21,281 bases of DNA, taken from positions 1-21,281 of the forward strand of contig CAYVJW010000017.1 of assembly GCA_964451885.1 (NCBI GenBank), in the 5' to 3' direction. The notes under the pieces were generated by a model, which was not told the DNA's origin, did no database searches, and worked only from the letters and a program-made list of their open reading frames with translations. This DNA comes from CAYVJW01 sp964451885 (GTDB taxonomy: Bacteria; Patescibacteriota; Gracilibacteria; UBA4473). The position numbers were made by a program, and so were the translations under genes. Shown one piece after another: positions 7,601 through 15,300 of the stretch (position 1 is its first letter; each line of letters begins with the position of its first letter).

Positions 7601-9356
7601 CATGATTTCCGGCACTTGCAGAGTCGTAAAAACCTGAAATCTTGCAAATGTCTTCCCGATGCACTCCACGTTTTCCACAGATAATTTCTGCAAGAGCATG
7701 TTTAATGATTTTTTCAGGTTTCATATTCATTCTCATCATTCGATGAGCTCTTTTAATCGTTCCAAATGGTGCATAATTAATCCAATCAACTGGATTATAA
7801 ATTCCAGATTCTTCTCCATTAGGAGAAGCCCCTTCTATCCAATGTAAATCAATAGCTTTTTGGGCTAAACTTTTTCTTTTTTGATAGCGTTCTTCTACTA
7901 ATTCTTGTCTTTTCTTTAAGTCTGATAACAACTGTTCACTTGTTCGATTTTTTAATCTATCAACTTCTGCTTGATAATCTTTTCTTAAATTTTCTGTCTC
8001 TTCCACTTGCTCAAACTTTATAGATTGCATTTGCATAGTTCTTTCTTCTTCTGGAAGGGCTGCTTGTTCAATTGTTCTTTGCGATTTCTCTGTTTTTTGC
8101 CGTAATTTTTCCGATTCTCGTTCATACCACCTTTTTTGTTGTTCAATGGCTATTCTGTTTTCTTCTTCCAAAAAATTGGTCTTATTTTCATCATACTCTT
8201 TATCTAATTCTGATTTTTGAGAATCAAATGATTCTTGGGTTATTTCATTTCTTTCTAATTGTCCCTCCAAGTCAGATAGCTTGTGAGCATAGTCAACTAG
8301 ATGAGGTTGCTGAAAAACTTCGTCCGCCCCCCGAATCAAGCCATCAAAATTCTTTATCTGCCAATACAATCTTCCTCGCTCTTTCCCATATTTATTCGGT
8401 GCAGATTTTCCAATAAACCTTTCAATATTATGTAGTCTTACTCCTTGGATTTTTTGTCGCATTCCTCTTAGTTGTGCCTTTAAATTATCATCCCCAAGCC
8501 TCGCCCATGCAGTTGCCTCTTCAATGCTAGATGAATATGGTGATTCTGGACCTCTGTTTGGGTCATTATAATTCATCGCTTCTTCAAGCCAGTCTGATGC
8601 ACGAAGAACGGCTTTGTGTTCCAAAAAAGAATCATCCCTATCTCCATGTTTTTCTTTTACGCTTTTTCTAGCTCTTTCATACAGTTGTCGTAAAAATGGA
8701 TAAGCATAACCAATACTTTCCCTGTCTATATGTGAATGATACCCTTTCAACTCAGGCATGTGGGCTCTACTTGCATCATTTTCTTTCAATCTTCTATCTG
8801 CAATCTTAAAAACTCCAAGTTCAGGGGTTCCGATCATAGCTGCAAACAGCAAGTCCCTCAAAACTCCTAATTGAATTGTTTCTGGTTTTACATTACTCGC
8901 ATCAATAGGAACCTCTTTTGTTACATCGACCCATCGGTTGTTTTTTTGATCTAATTCAGCTTCAGTAGTTGTTTTCGTCGCTTTGCCTTGAAATAGTTTT
9001 TGGTAAAAAGTGAGACGATTTGCTAAATATCTATAAGATCTATCATTTTTAGTATAATCTCGAATGCAAGTTACAGCATCAGGCAAGGACATTGTTCGTA
9101 AAATATTCAGACGTTCTATGTTATCTTCAGTATTCCTAAACCTATCTATACTTTCATCATTTGGACCTTTCCCATCTTCACCAAGATATTTGAATAATTT
9201 ACCAAAATCACCAATCTCTGATGTGGATTCATACCAATCTCTAACTGCACTACTTGGGTCACTGTGTGGGTCTACTGAATCAAAACCATAATCCAGAAAT
9301 TCTTGTTCAATGGCTTCTTGGTCAGTCATGGATTCTTGGTATCTTTTGTCGGACAT
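4620..9356 (-). CDS. giant coiled-coil protein with C-terminal GNAT-like domain
   Basis: A 1,578-residue cytoplasmic protein with no signal or membrane segments. About residues 355-500 are a highly charged coiled coil. About 610-720 carry helical repeats with a pattern like ALREYSLEEVRNFM / ALRSFDLESVRTFL. A segment near 1200-1290 has GDDTNCC, NVYMYN and TVAQSVL followed by a strand-helix unit (FVTADNIEVNQN). The C-terminal 155 residues look like a GNAT acyltransferase: YVIAYVG, YIYVADIASD, then a helix after NISGGK, a degenerate acetyl-CoA loop. Very long proteins of this build are, to my knowledge, typical of Patescibacteria. I chose ATG 9356 because the longer TTG start at 9383 falls inside a TATAAT promoter box. 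Substrate unknown. Composition is AT-rich (60-base sample at 8161: 15 G+C). Confidence 0.72.
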   Translation of the reverse strand: MSDKRYQESMTDQEAIEQEFLDYGFDSVDPHSDPSSAVRDWYESTSEIGDFGKLFKYLGEDGKGPNDESIDRFRNTEDNIERLNILRTMSLPDAVTCIRDYTKNDRSYRYLANRLTFYQKLFQGKATKTTTEAELDQKNNRWVDVTKEVPIDASNVKPETIQLGVLRDLLFAAMIGTPELGVFKIADRRLKENDASRAHMPELKGYHSHIDRESIGYAYPFLRQLYERARKSVKEKHGDRDDSFLEHKAVLRASDWLEEAMNYNDPNRGPESPYSSSIEEATAWARLGDDNLKAQLRGMRQKIQGVRLHNIERFIGKSAPNKYGKERGRLYWQIKNFDGLIRGADEVFQQPHLVDYAHKLSDLEGQLERNEITQESFDSQKSELDKEYDENKTNFLEEENRIAIEQQKRWYERESEKLRQKTEKSQRTIEQAALPEEERTMQMQSIKFEQVEETENLRKDYQAEVDRLKNRTSEQLLSDLKKRQELVEERYQKRKSLAQKAIDLHWIEGASPNGEESGIYNPVDWINYAPFGTIKRAHRMMRMNMKPEKIIKHALAEIICGKRGVHREDICKISGFYDSASAGNHEESQKLESMMKIGNIISLFGYEVSLDDIEQMAKQNFAGMTPALREYSLEEVRNFMNKGADLKSVFQVRETTKKFGHQLDNDTIAEMASHKIEGLEAALRSFDLESVRTFLRQDVHLPKAVEEKSIIDQVCQSFSLEQVACMLNAEHLFPEVPFQRIFDKDPLEVLSVCLENLRSEYALAIRQHFNLPDIAVIPIVKGSINPENLDWSIQTLKDFGVEEFGEEDFVKYLDEEILIESVRSIISPTFFKSIPANVRTEFFCSEIAECLRTGQALNARNLVSARCQKFNAEGHLGEEDQKAWQELSSILGESVVASFMGVRKARSYLHIAQESILKLYQGAGSTPEQFSNQILEQVKKDTVNYEGKDSYDLLNVIGTDFQLIETNIDRIKAVLREEADEDEDMKIVLETIEGGGVFTSWKILRKIYQIARQIEVLERIAGLRGKKKAFFQKMFLHPNISTTAVSEFLRTPEEFLNRYDEHSGETHERKKPSNYTQFDYLDLTAEELRDALVEGDMDSLQYFPPFDVLYRRGGGEVGNGILVNYVFEAIGKRSEGIPGKAQNPRAIFKKLNGLCKGRGLKLQDILKNPSLIPPELNQEMRTVVFSENGIKEPNTEEYRVQVHKKSSPEGLIAGDDTNCCMPFGSGKQNVYMYNLGCAQMTIQKRMPDGSFRTVAQSVLTPDIDLEQGVSTLKNSFMSGNEQMAKFVQKDLSQDSQIFVTADNIEVNQNHGDSALLKTLYSDFFTRYTSHLHEQNPHISKESLVIGKGYSDLSGFESRQNTYVPLIPPGYSDNTGDTCYALTLGGKSMTSSFSVQEGEIKTQKNPQEDSQGITLSRGVRPLVARDALKVSYLEGKIYADNETLIQYLHRNANHLIAKDISNTRKNRENLSLIIENNEGKASGYVIAYVGHHQEYGDYIYVADIASDNNISGGKIIRDFMNLVKSKYPNLPILAEARESTSYRIITRHAERYGYETEELEQYQSGKDTMHKVLLRPRTT

Positions 9357-9382
9357 AATTCTAGAATTTAATAAATCTCTCA

Positions 9383-9410
9383 ATTATAACACAAAAAACA
9401 TAAAATGCAA
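9383..9410 (-). promoter_or_regulatory. sigma70-type promoter of the giant gene
   Basis: On the minus strand a perfect TATAAT lies at 9388-9383. TTGCAT at 9410-9405 stands 16 bases upstream as a partial -35 box. Transcription would start near 9376, giving a leader of about 20 bases before ATG 9356, with no Shine-Dalgarno sequence. Two in-frame starts (TTG 9383, ATG 9356) are thus distinguished in favour of the ATG. Confidence 0.6.
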
Positions 9411-9438
9411 AAAAGCAAAGTCTAAATTTGATAAAAAT

Positions 9439-9690
9439 TTATTTCTCCTCCCAATACTCTTGGATCTTTTTTTCCGCCACATTTGCCGCCTGCATGAACT
9501 TCCCAGCAATTTTGCGTAGAGTCTTTGGTGGAACAGACAGTCCAGTAGAGAGGAATATCTGTTTTTCACCCCCCTGTATCATTTCAACATTTACGAGGGG
9601 ATTGTGAGGCTCTTCCAGATTTGCTGACAGGCTAACTGCCAGATCGTCTATTTCGAGCACACTAATGTTCTGGAGCGTGTCTTTATTCAT
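9439..9690 (-). CDS. small protein of unknown function
   Basis: An 83-residue protein I do not recognise. Residues 1-50 look beta-rich and acidic (SVLEIDDLAVSLSANLEE, then VNVEMIQGGEKQIFLSTG); the rest is helical and ends in KKIQEYWEEK. There is no signal or membrane segment. ATG 9690 is preferred. The frame stays open to 9876, but that extension runs through a palindromic element and has atypical composition, so it is probably non-coding. A GGAGGG lies about 35 bases upstream in a hairpin, too far to serve this ATG. It lies between the giant gene and the Shedu gene, facing the same way. It could be an accessory or antidote of the nuclease cassette; that is only a positional guess. Confidence 0.5.
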   Translation of the reverse strand: MNKDTLQNISVLEIDDLAVSLSANLEEPHNPLVNVEMIQGGEKQIFLSTGLSVPPKTLRKIAGKFMQAANVAEKKIQEYWEEK

Positions 9691-9728
9691 TGTAGTGGGA
9701 TTAGGGATAATAAATTTTGCGAAAAACC

Positions 9729-9748
9729 CTCCTTTGTGAGTAAAGGAG
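9729..9748. repeat. 7-bp hairpin containing GGAG
   Basis: CTCCTTT (9729-9735) pairs perfectly with AAAGGAG (9742-9748) around a 6-base loop. On the minus strand the stem is followed by GGTTTTT, so it could be a weak terminator for the upstream nuclease gene, or it could bury a GGAGG ribosome site. The T-run is short and the stem is not GC-rich. Confidence 0.5.
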
Positions 9749-9780
9749 AGTTGTTTTCGAGTGATTTTTGGACATAGCAA

Positions 9781-9868
9781 AGTGGGGCAACAAGTCGCAG
9801 CTACCCAATTCCTTTTGCCTTTCCTTTCGGATCGCTCAAACGAACTTGGAACGAGATGTTGCCCCGCT
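9781..9868. repeat. 88-base inverted-repeat element (RNA or MITE-like)
   Basis: AGTGGGGCAACA (9781-9792) pairs with TGTTGCCCCGCT (9857-9868): 12 pairs with one G-T wobble, 9 of them perfect. A further TCG/CGA pairing follows inside after a 2x2 mismatch. Inner segments can form a smaller TTCG/CGAA hairpin. It lacks a T-loop and CCA end, so it is not a tRNA. No target-site duplication is obvious at the ends. It may be a small structured RNA, a transposon-derived miniature element or a protein-binding palindrome. Confidence 0.65.
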
Positions 9869-10005
9869 CCTGCCATTTGAACATATTTCTCTGCTTATGC
9901 ACAGAGTTACCTCGGAAAGGCATATTAAAGGTATTATGGAATTAGGTAGCATCAATACCATATCCCTAAAACACCCTCAGTCAAGTAATAAAGCGAAAAA
10001 ACAAC

Positions 10006-11289
10006 TTATAACGCATCCATCGATCGGATAGTTTCTACTAAACAATGGAGGAGTTCATCGTAGGTATAAAAATCAATATTTCCTCGTAATCTGATTTTTT
10101 CTAAAAACTCGAATTCCTTGTCTTTCGTTCTTCCCGCAATGAGCACTCCCCTAATATTCGTTGTTTTATCGATACTCACTTCATTCATTTTTAAGTTGCG
10201 AATAAAGCCGAATCGATCTTTTCTAGCTTCTAATAACCAATTTTCGATTTGATCAAAAGCGTGTGTTAACTGATGGTGTTGGTCGCCATTATTTTTGAAT
10301 AGTGATGTCTCGGGCTTTTCAATTTCAATGAGCAATAATTCGTTTTTAGTGTTCTGAATCACAAAGTCCGTTTCGTAAAAATTCCCAACGCGAGCTTTCG
10401 GTTGGATTAATTGCGGGGAAAAACAATTCAGCACTATCGGATTATTTTCGATAAAACTTTGCAATTCGGACTCTTTCACCCCCTTTTTCACGATCAATAC
10501 TCTAAAATCCTTCACAATAGTCTCCAATGCCCTTTTCGTATACATTCTTTCTGTTGTCAGACTAAATCGCCCTTCTGGATTTTTGCACCCCAACAAAAAG
10601 TGTAAACTCTCTTTCAAGTATTCGAGATTAATTTTAAGGTTTTTACATTTGCAGATAAATTCATCGGGCAGATCTTTGTACCAGATGCCATCAGAGATAG
10701 TTTCACTTTTTTCAAAACCCACATAAGGCAATATTTTATCCCCACACTTGTTGCACTGAATAAAAAATCGCGCCCATTTATAGGCGGATGGATCACTTTT
10801 GATTGCTTCTATTCTTTCCGATGTTAGCGGGGGTGCAGGGCAGTATGAAAAATGTATTTCACCTATGCGGATTTTTTTGTTTTTCACCAACAGAAAAAAT
10901 TTGTGTTGTCCGGGATTTCGAAAAATACTGATGTTCTTCAAATTCACTAACTTACAGGCTTGACCATCTCCCTCCCTGCTAAAAATTTTTCCGTCAATTT
11001 TGATATCGAATGCGTCCACCTTTCCGGTTTCATTCTCAATGCTTATTTTCCAATTTGGCTGAATAATTTCTCCTTCAGAATTGAAAAGCTGGTTGGTATC
11101 CACGAAAAAAATTAAATGAAAAGTGTTTTGCGGGAGAGGAAAAATATGTGAAACACAAAACTGAGTCAGTCCAATAATATCTTGAGTAGTTATTGGCACT
11201 ATATCTCCTTGAGAACTTTTTGCAGGGAATGGAAATGGTGGTTCATTATATTTATCGCAAACTCCTAGTAGGTAAAGAGGTGGTATCAT
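10006..11289 (-). CDS. sduA: Shedu-type (SduA, DUF4263) nuclease
   Basis: Probable single-gene anti-phage nuclease. The C-terminal domain (about 250-427) follows the DUF4263 plan: ESELQSFIENNPIVL (273-287), a YETDFVI strand with Asp308, LLLIEIEKPE (318-327) giving the E-x-E/K core, LTHAFDQIENWL (341-352) with the conserved Gln, and IRGVLIAGRTKDKEFEFLEK (379-398). The usual ExK reads E322-I-E324-K325, a variant form. The N-terminal part (1-150) is beta-rich and unfamiliar; CxxC at 179-182 and CxC at 213-215 look like a zinc ribbon, perhaps a DNA or RNA sensor. Shedu proteins have varied N-terminal domains joined to this nuclease, which fits. It lies beside a second nuclease gene facing the same way. 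No Shine-Dalgarno is seen before ATG 11289. Toxicity control is unknown. Confidence 0.82.
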   Translation of the reverse strand: MIPPLYLLGVCDKYNEPPFPFPAKSSQGDIVPITTQDIIGLTQFCVSHIFPLPQNTFHLIFFVDTNQLFNSEGEIIQPNWKISIENETGKVDAFDIKIDGKIFSREGDGQACKLVNLKNISIFRNPGQHKFFLLVKNKKIRIGEIHFSYCPAPPLTSERIEAIKSDPSAYKWARFFIQCNKCGDKILPYVGFEKSETISDGIWYKDLPDEFICKCKNLKINLEYLKESLHFLLGCKNPEGRFSLTTERMYTKRALETIVKDFRVLIVKKGVKESELQSFIENNPIVLNCFSPQLIQPKARVGNFYETDFVIQNTKNELLLIEIEKPETSLFKNNGDQHHQLTHAFDQIENWLLEARKDRFGFIRNLKMNEVSIDKTTNIRGVLIAGRTKDKEFEFLEKIRLRGNIDFYTYDELLHCLVETIRSMDAL

Positions 11290-11328
11290 ACTCTAGAATG
11301 TAGAAGAATTTTAAAAACAAACAATTCT

Positions 11329-11358
11329 TTATTAACTCCTCTAAACCTGTACTTGCAA
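11329..11358 (-). promoter_or_regulatory. possible promoter of the Shedu gene
   Basis: In the 79-base gap between the two nuclease genes, minus-strand TTGCAA (11358-11353) and TAATAA (11334-11329) are 18 bases apart and lie about 40 bases before the ATG. Matches to consensus are partial and the gap is AT-rich, so chance is possible. Confidence 0.3.
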
Positions 11359-11368
11359 TCCTTACAAA

Positions 11369-12277
11369 CTAAAGGATTTCATGCGCTTTTTTCAAAATAA
11401 AAAACAATTCATCCAAATCATCCTCAGATTTCACTTCAAACATAAAAGCATGATTCCAAGCTTTGGAACTGATATCCTGCACGCCTTTAATATTGCTAAA
11501 AATAGACGCATCCTTCTTTTTTCCAAACTCCACTTGAAGTTTTGACTTTAGGAGTTTAACCACAAAAAAAGACTGCTTCTCATAAAAACCAATATAAAGT
11601 TTTCTATAACGAACCTCAATCTCCCCCCAATCTTTTACTGTGCTTTCTATTTTTTCAAACCACTCCCAAATTTCCGTATTAGCAGGATTCTGATGGAAAG
11701 CGCGATCATATTCCTTAATTTCTCGGCGTACTTTGTTGATTACCATACCCTCATTTCCAATTGATTTTGCGAATTCAGAAAGGTTCGCTTCCTTAGAAAG
11801 CGACTCTTTTTCGATTGTAAAAAGATCATTTGCCAGCCAATCAAACTTCCAGAGTTCAATTGGTAGTCCCTGAAACGAAACGGCTCTCTTTTGACGTTCG
11901 GAAAAACGACTACTTACAAAAATTACTCGTGCATTTTCCCAAGAAATTTTATCTGGATCAGGAGAAATTTCGATTTTTTTATGTAATGCAATACTGAAAT
12001 CTGCTTTTCTAGAAAAAAGAATATTAAGATACTCCAAACCTTGATCAAAAAGACTTTTTTCAAAGGACTTTTTAAATTCAATAATAATGGGAGCATTGTT
12101 TTCCTTGTCAAAAGCAAGCGTATCAAAACGAACATTCTCAATAGAAAATTCACTTTGAACAAACTCAAAGCCAAAAACTTCCTTCAAATTTGCTTCAACT
12201 AAATTTTGAATATCTCTTTCCAGGATCTTTTTTTTTCCTATTGGCTCGAGGACAGTATTGTTTACTTTATAAAACAT
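11369..12277 (-). CDS. PD-(D/E)XK nuclease, NucS/DUF91-like with DUF5655-type tail
   Basis: Probable DNA nuclease of 302 residues. The N-terminal domain (10-150) has the order typical of DUF91/NucS-like restriction-fold proteins: LERDIQNLVEANL (19-31) with a conserved Glu/Gln, VRFDTLAFD (49-57) with Asp52, PIIIEFKKS (63-71) giving Glu67-x-Lys69, then FDQGLEYLNIL (77-87) and an alternating strand to about 120. The C-terminal part (about 200-302) matches my memory of the DUF5655 tail: WFEKIESTVKDWGEIEVRY, then YIGFYEKQSFFVVKLLKSKL. Such proteins are common in defence islands and in mobile elements; their target is poorly known. It ends 79 bases before the Shedu start and begins 63 bases after the virion gene, so it could share the late transcript. 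Function in defence is inference. Confidence 0.75.
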   Translation of the reverse strand: MFYKVNNTVLEPIGKKKILERDIQNLVEANLKEVFGFEFVQSEFSIENVRFDTLAFDKENNAPIIIEFKKSFEKSLFDQGLEYLNILFSRKADFSIALHKKIEISPDPDKISWENARVIFVSSRFSERQKRAVSFQGLPIELWKFDWLANDLFTIEKESLSKEANLSEFAKSIGNEGMVINKVRREIKEYDRAFHQNPANTEIWEWFEKIESTVKDWGEIEVRYRKLYIGFYEKQSFFVVKLLKSKLQVEFGKKKDASIFSNIKGVQDISSKAWNHAFMFEVKSEDDLDELFFILKKAHEIL

Positions 12278-12340
12278 TTAGAATTGGAAAATAACTTATG
12301 TAAGCTTATTTAACCAGTTCATATTTTCAAGGTAAATTAT

Positions 12341-15300
12341 TTATCGTATTTTCTCGAGCTTCTTAATATCTTTCTGCACCCGCTTCACCCGATTATTCAG
12401 TTGAATCGTAGATTGCCCCTTTGCCTTGAGTTTTTTAATATCCCGCTTCATCGCCTGCACCTCCAATCTCAGCTTATAAATCGCCTGAGAAGCCGCTTTT
12501 TTTCGATCAATCTTACTTCTCGCTCCCAAAACCGCCGACCAGACATCCATCTCCCCTCTGGATTCGGAGGAAAGACCAGTCGTGATTTTCTCTATCTCTC
12601 CGATCGGACGAATATTGCTGATGATCTTGTTTACCTCAGGGGAAAGTTTAAGTTTTCCTCCAAACCGCTCTACCGTCTGCCCCTCATATTCCCTAATTTT
12701 TCGCCCTCGGAAAAGATCATAATTCGCCCCCAATTCCGGTATAGTTTTGATAAAAGGCGACATCATTCCAGATACTTCTTTTGTCGGCTCGGTTACTGTT
12801 CCAATGTCCAGCATCGGGATGATTCCTTTTAGTCGGAAATATTTTGCATTTCCATCTTTATCTTTTCCCATAAAAACCGGCACACCATTGGCAATATACT
12901 CTGGCAGGAGATTCGGATCGAGCGGCTCGCCATCAAACATATCCTCGACTGCATTGGCGAGTTTTTCGATTCGTGCAATTTTTTCAGGTTGAGTTAAGAG
13001 TATCTCTAGTGCTCTCGGCAGATTCTTTCGTGTCCAGCTGTAGAATGGAAAAATTCTTCGCATCACATGACGCTCAAAATCCGCCAGTTCCGCATAGTCA
13101 TAATGCGTTTGCTTTACGGCTTCACTTGACTGGAAAATGCCATATCCCTTTCTTCTTTTGTGAACGTAGTGAGCAAACCGAAAATAATCCTCCACTAGCC
13201 GCCCCAATTTTGCCCCTCCTCTAAATAAAGGATTCTGATCCCCGATTGTTTTACTTGTTTTACCGGCGAGAAGCGTTGAAGTTAAATCTTTCGCCATATC
13301 ATCTACCCCCAGAAACAGTTGAGCATTCAGCCCATTTTTTGTGAACTCCTCCCATAATTCTTTCTCTGCCCCGGTCAGTTCTTTTCCGGTTCGGTTTTTG
13401 TAGATTATGTTTCCTGCTGTCGCATAATCATCCAGCGAATTCGTCACTCCCATTCCTGAGTACCAGTTCATCACATACGCAGAGATCGCATTCCTTGTGT
13501 GATAAGGAATATTCGCAATCGTAGCAGTCTTTTTCCAATATCCCTGTACTCGGTCATAAAACTTCATCATTTCGTGGATCTCTTCGATGTTTGTGAATGC
13601 CATTTGTACCCGATCCACAAATCCCGCCACTTCCTCCGGAAACTTGTAACCCTCCAGTTCCGGAACTTTGCTTTTAATCCAATTTTCAGGAGGAGCTTGC
13701 GGTCTGTCCAAACCTTTGGCAGATCGAAAAAAATCCTCCGTACTTCCAACAAAACCTGCATCTCCAATCCTCTGTTGCACGAGTTCATCAAAGCTTCTAA
13801 TTTTCCCCACATCGATCGGTTCTGTAGGAGTGAAATCTTTTTCGAGTTTCGGACGTTTCGGACGTTTGAATCGTTTTCTTGGAGCAGTTTCTATATCTAT
13901 GATATTCCGAACAAAAGTCTGCATTTCGTTCACATAATATTCATAAGCTTCTTTTCGATACTGGTATATTCGAAATTCGCTCATCGCCTCCGGCATATGC
14001 TCAAATTGTTCTACAAATAACTGCTCGTTTGTTTTCGCATCTCTGGTAAAAGTTTCAGTTCGGATACCTTTGAGATTTCGGTTGTAAAAATCACTCAGCC
14101 ACTTCTTTTCCTCGTTCACATACTTAAAGAGCTTCTGGAATTCTTTCATCCGGCTCAGTACCGGAATATTCATCGGATTAGTGATTCGTGATGCCTGTGT
14201 TTTGAAAGTGGCCATCTTCTTTCTGATGTCGGCAGTTTGCTTTTGGAAAAGTTCCTCCTCCGTTTTCGGCACTCTTTTTCGTCCGGCTTTATGAGCTTGC
14301 TCCAAAGCAGCATATTCAAACTGCGTGATTCTTAATTCCTCCTGTGCCTTTAGTATTTTCTGCTGATGCTCGGCAATCTTTTGCCCCTGAGTACGAGTCA
14401 ACTGAACATCCAAGGCTTCGCTCTCATGAGTACGTAATCTTGTTTTTCCAGGATACAGGATATTCCTCGCATCATCCGTATTTTCTGCAACAATACGTTC
14501 AATGTCCGGTTCTATTTTTTCGTATTCCTCGAAGTTTCGTAGAAAAAGCCCCGCCATTCGATTATTCTGTCCCCGCAATTCATCTTTAACCACCGCATGA
14601 GCCTTCTCCATAAATTTCTCCGCAGAAGTTGAATCTTTTGCAGCCTCCTCATATTTCTGTAGTCGCTTGTTCAGTATCCGGTCATAAGCAATCGGAGCGA
14701 TTTTGACCTCGCCTCTTACCGCCTTGATCAAATCTCGAATATCTCCCTCAAATCCTGCCTTTCCCATCCTTTCTTTGACAACAGCAATGAGATTTTCTTT
14801 TCCTCGCTCAGACTGCACATCCACATTTCCCGCCAACAGTTTGGCATTCTGTACGTCTGAATGGAGTTTATCCAAACCAACTGCCTGAGTGCTGATAAGT
14901 GATGTCGGAGTAGTATGTTCTTTGTAGGTGTAGATTACCGGATTAAACCGGGAGGTTCTTCCGATTACCGCTTCGATATATTCCGGATCAATGTCGTTAG
15001 TCAGAAACATATCCATTCCATTCTCAATATCCTCGAAGAAAGGTTTATAAATCTCTCGAATTCCTTCTTTATGCGTGTACTCCTCCAAAGCTTCCAGCCC
15101 TTCGGTGGATTTCTGTTGCTTGAGGTACGTTTTGGTCGTCCGCATGTACGGAGGATCAGCATACGCCACGACTTTGTTCACAATCCCTCTCCCTCTAAAT
15201 TCCCCCGAAAGTTCCTTAATCAAAGTTTTTCCGTCCTCACTATGAAGCCGGACATCCACCCCTCTGTTTTTGGCTTTACGAAAATTATCCGCATCCCGTT

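Larger units (their letters stand above)
9691..10005. other. 315-base gap with structured element
   Basis: No gene is supported here. Both strands carry open frames through part of it, but their predicted peptides look like translated non-coding sequence. The gap holds a small hairpin (9729-9748), a long-stem inverted repeat (9781-9868) and an AT-rich remainder with only a short GGTATT/AATACC inverted pair. The central part is richer in G+C than the genes on either side. Confidence 0.6.

Noticed and set aside
9781..9868. tRNA gene in the stem-rich element
   Set aside because: The ends pair like an acceptor stem, but there is no T-loop, anticodon arm or CCA-like end on either strand.
9439..9876. 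Longer 145-residue version of the small gene
   Set aside because: The extra N-terminus runs through the hairpin and the palindrome and has low-quality, Arg/Ser/Cys-rich composition; the open frame is probably accidental.
9768..10031. Plus-strand open frame across the gap
   Set aside because: It also covers the palindromic element, overlaps the Shedu gene end and resembles translated non-coding sequence.
12290..12310. Hairpin AATAACTTA/TAAGCTTATT as terminator after the virion operon
   Set aside because: The stem is AT-only with a bulge and a tiny loop and lacks a T-run; too weak to call.
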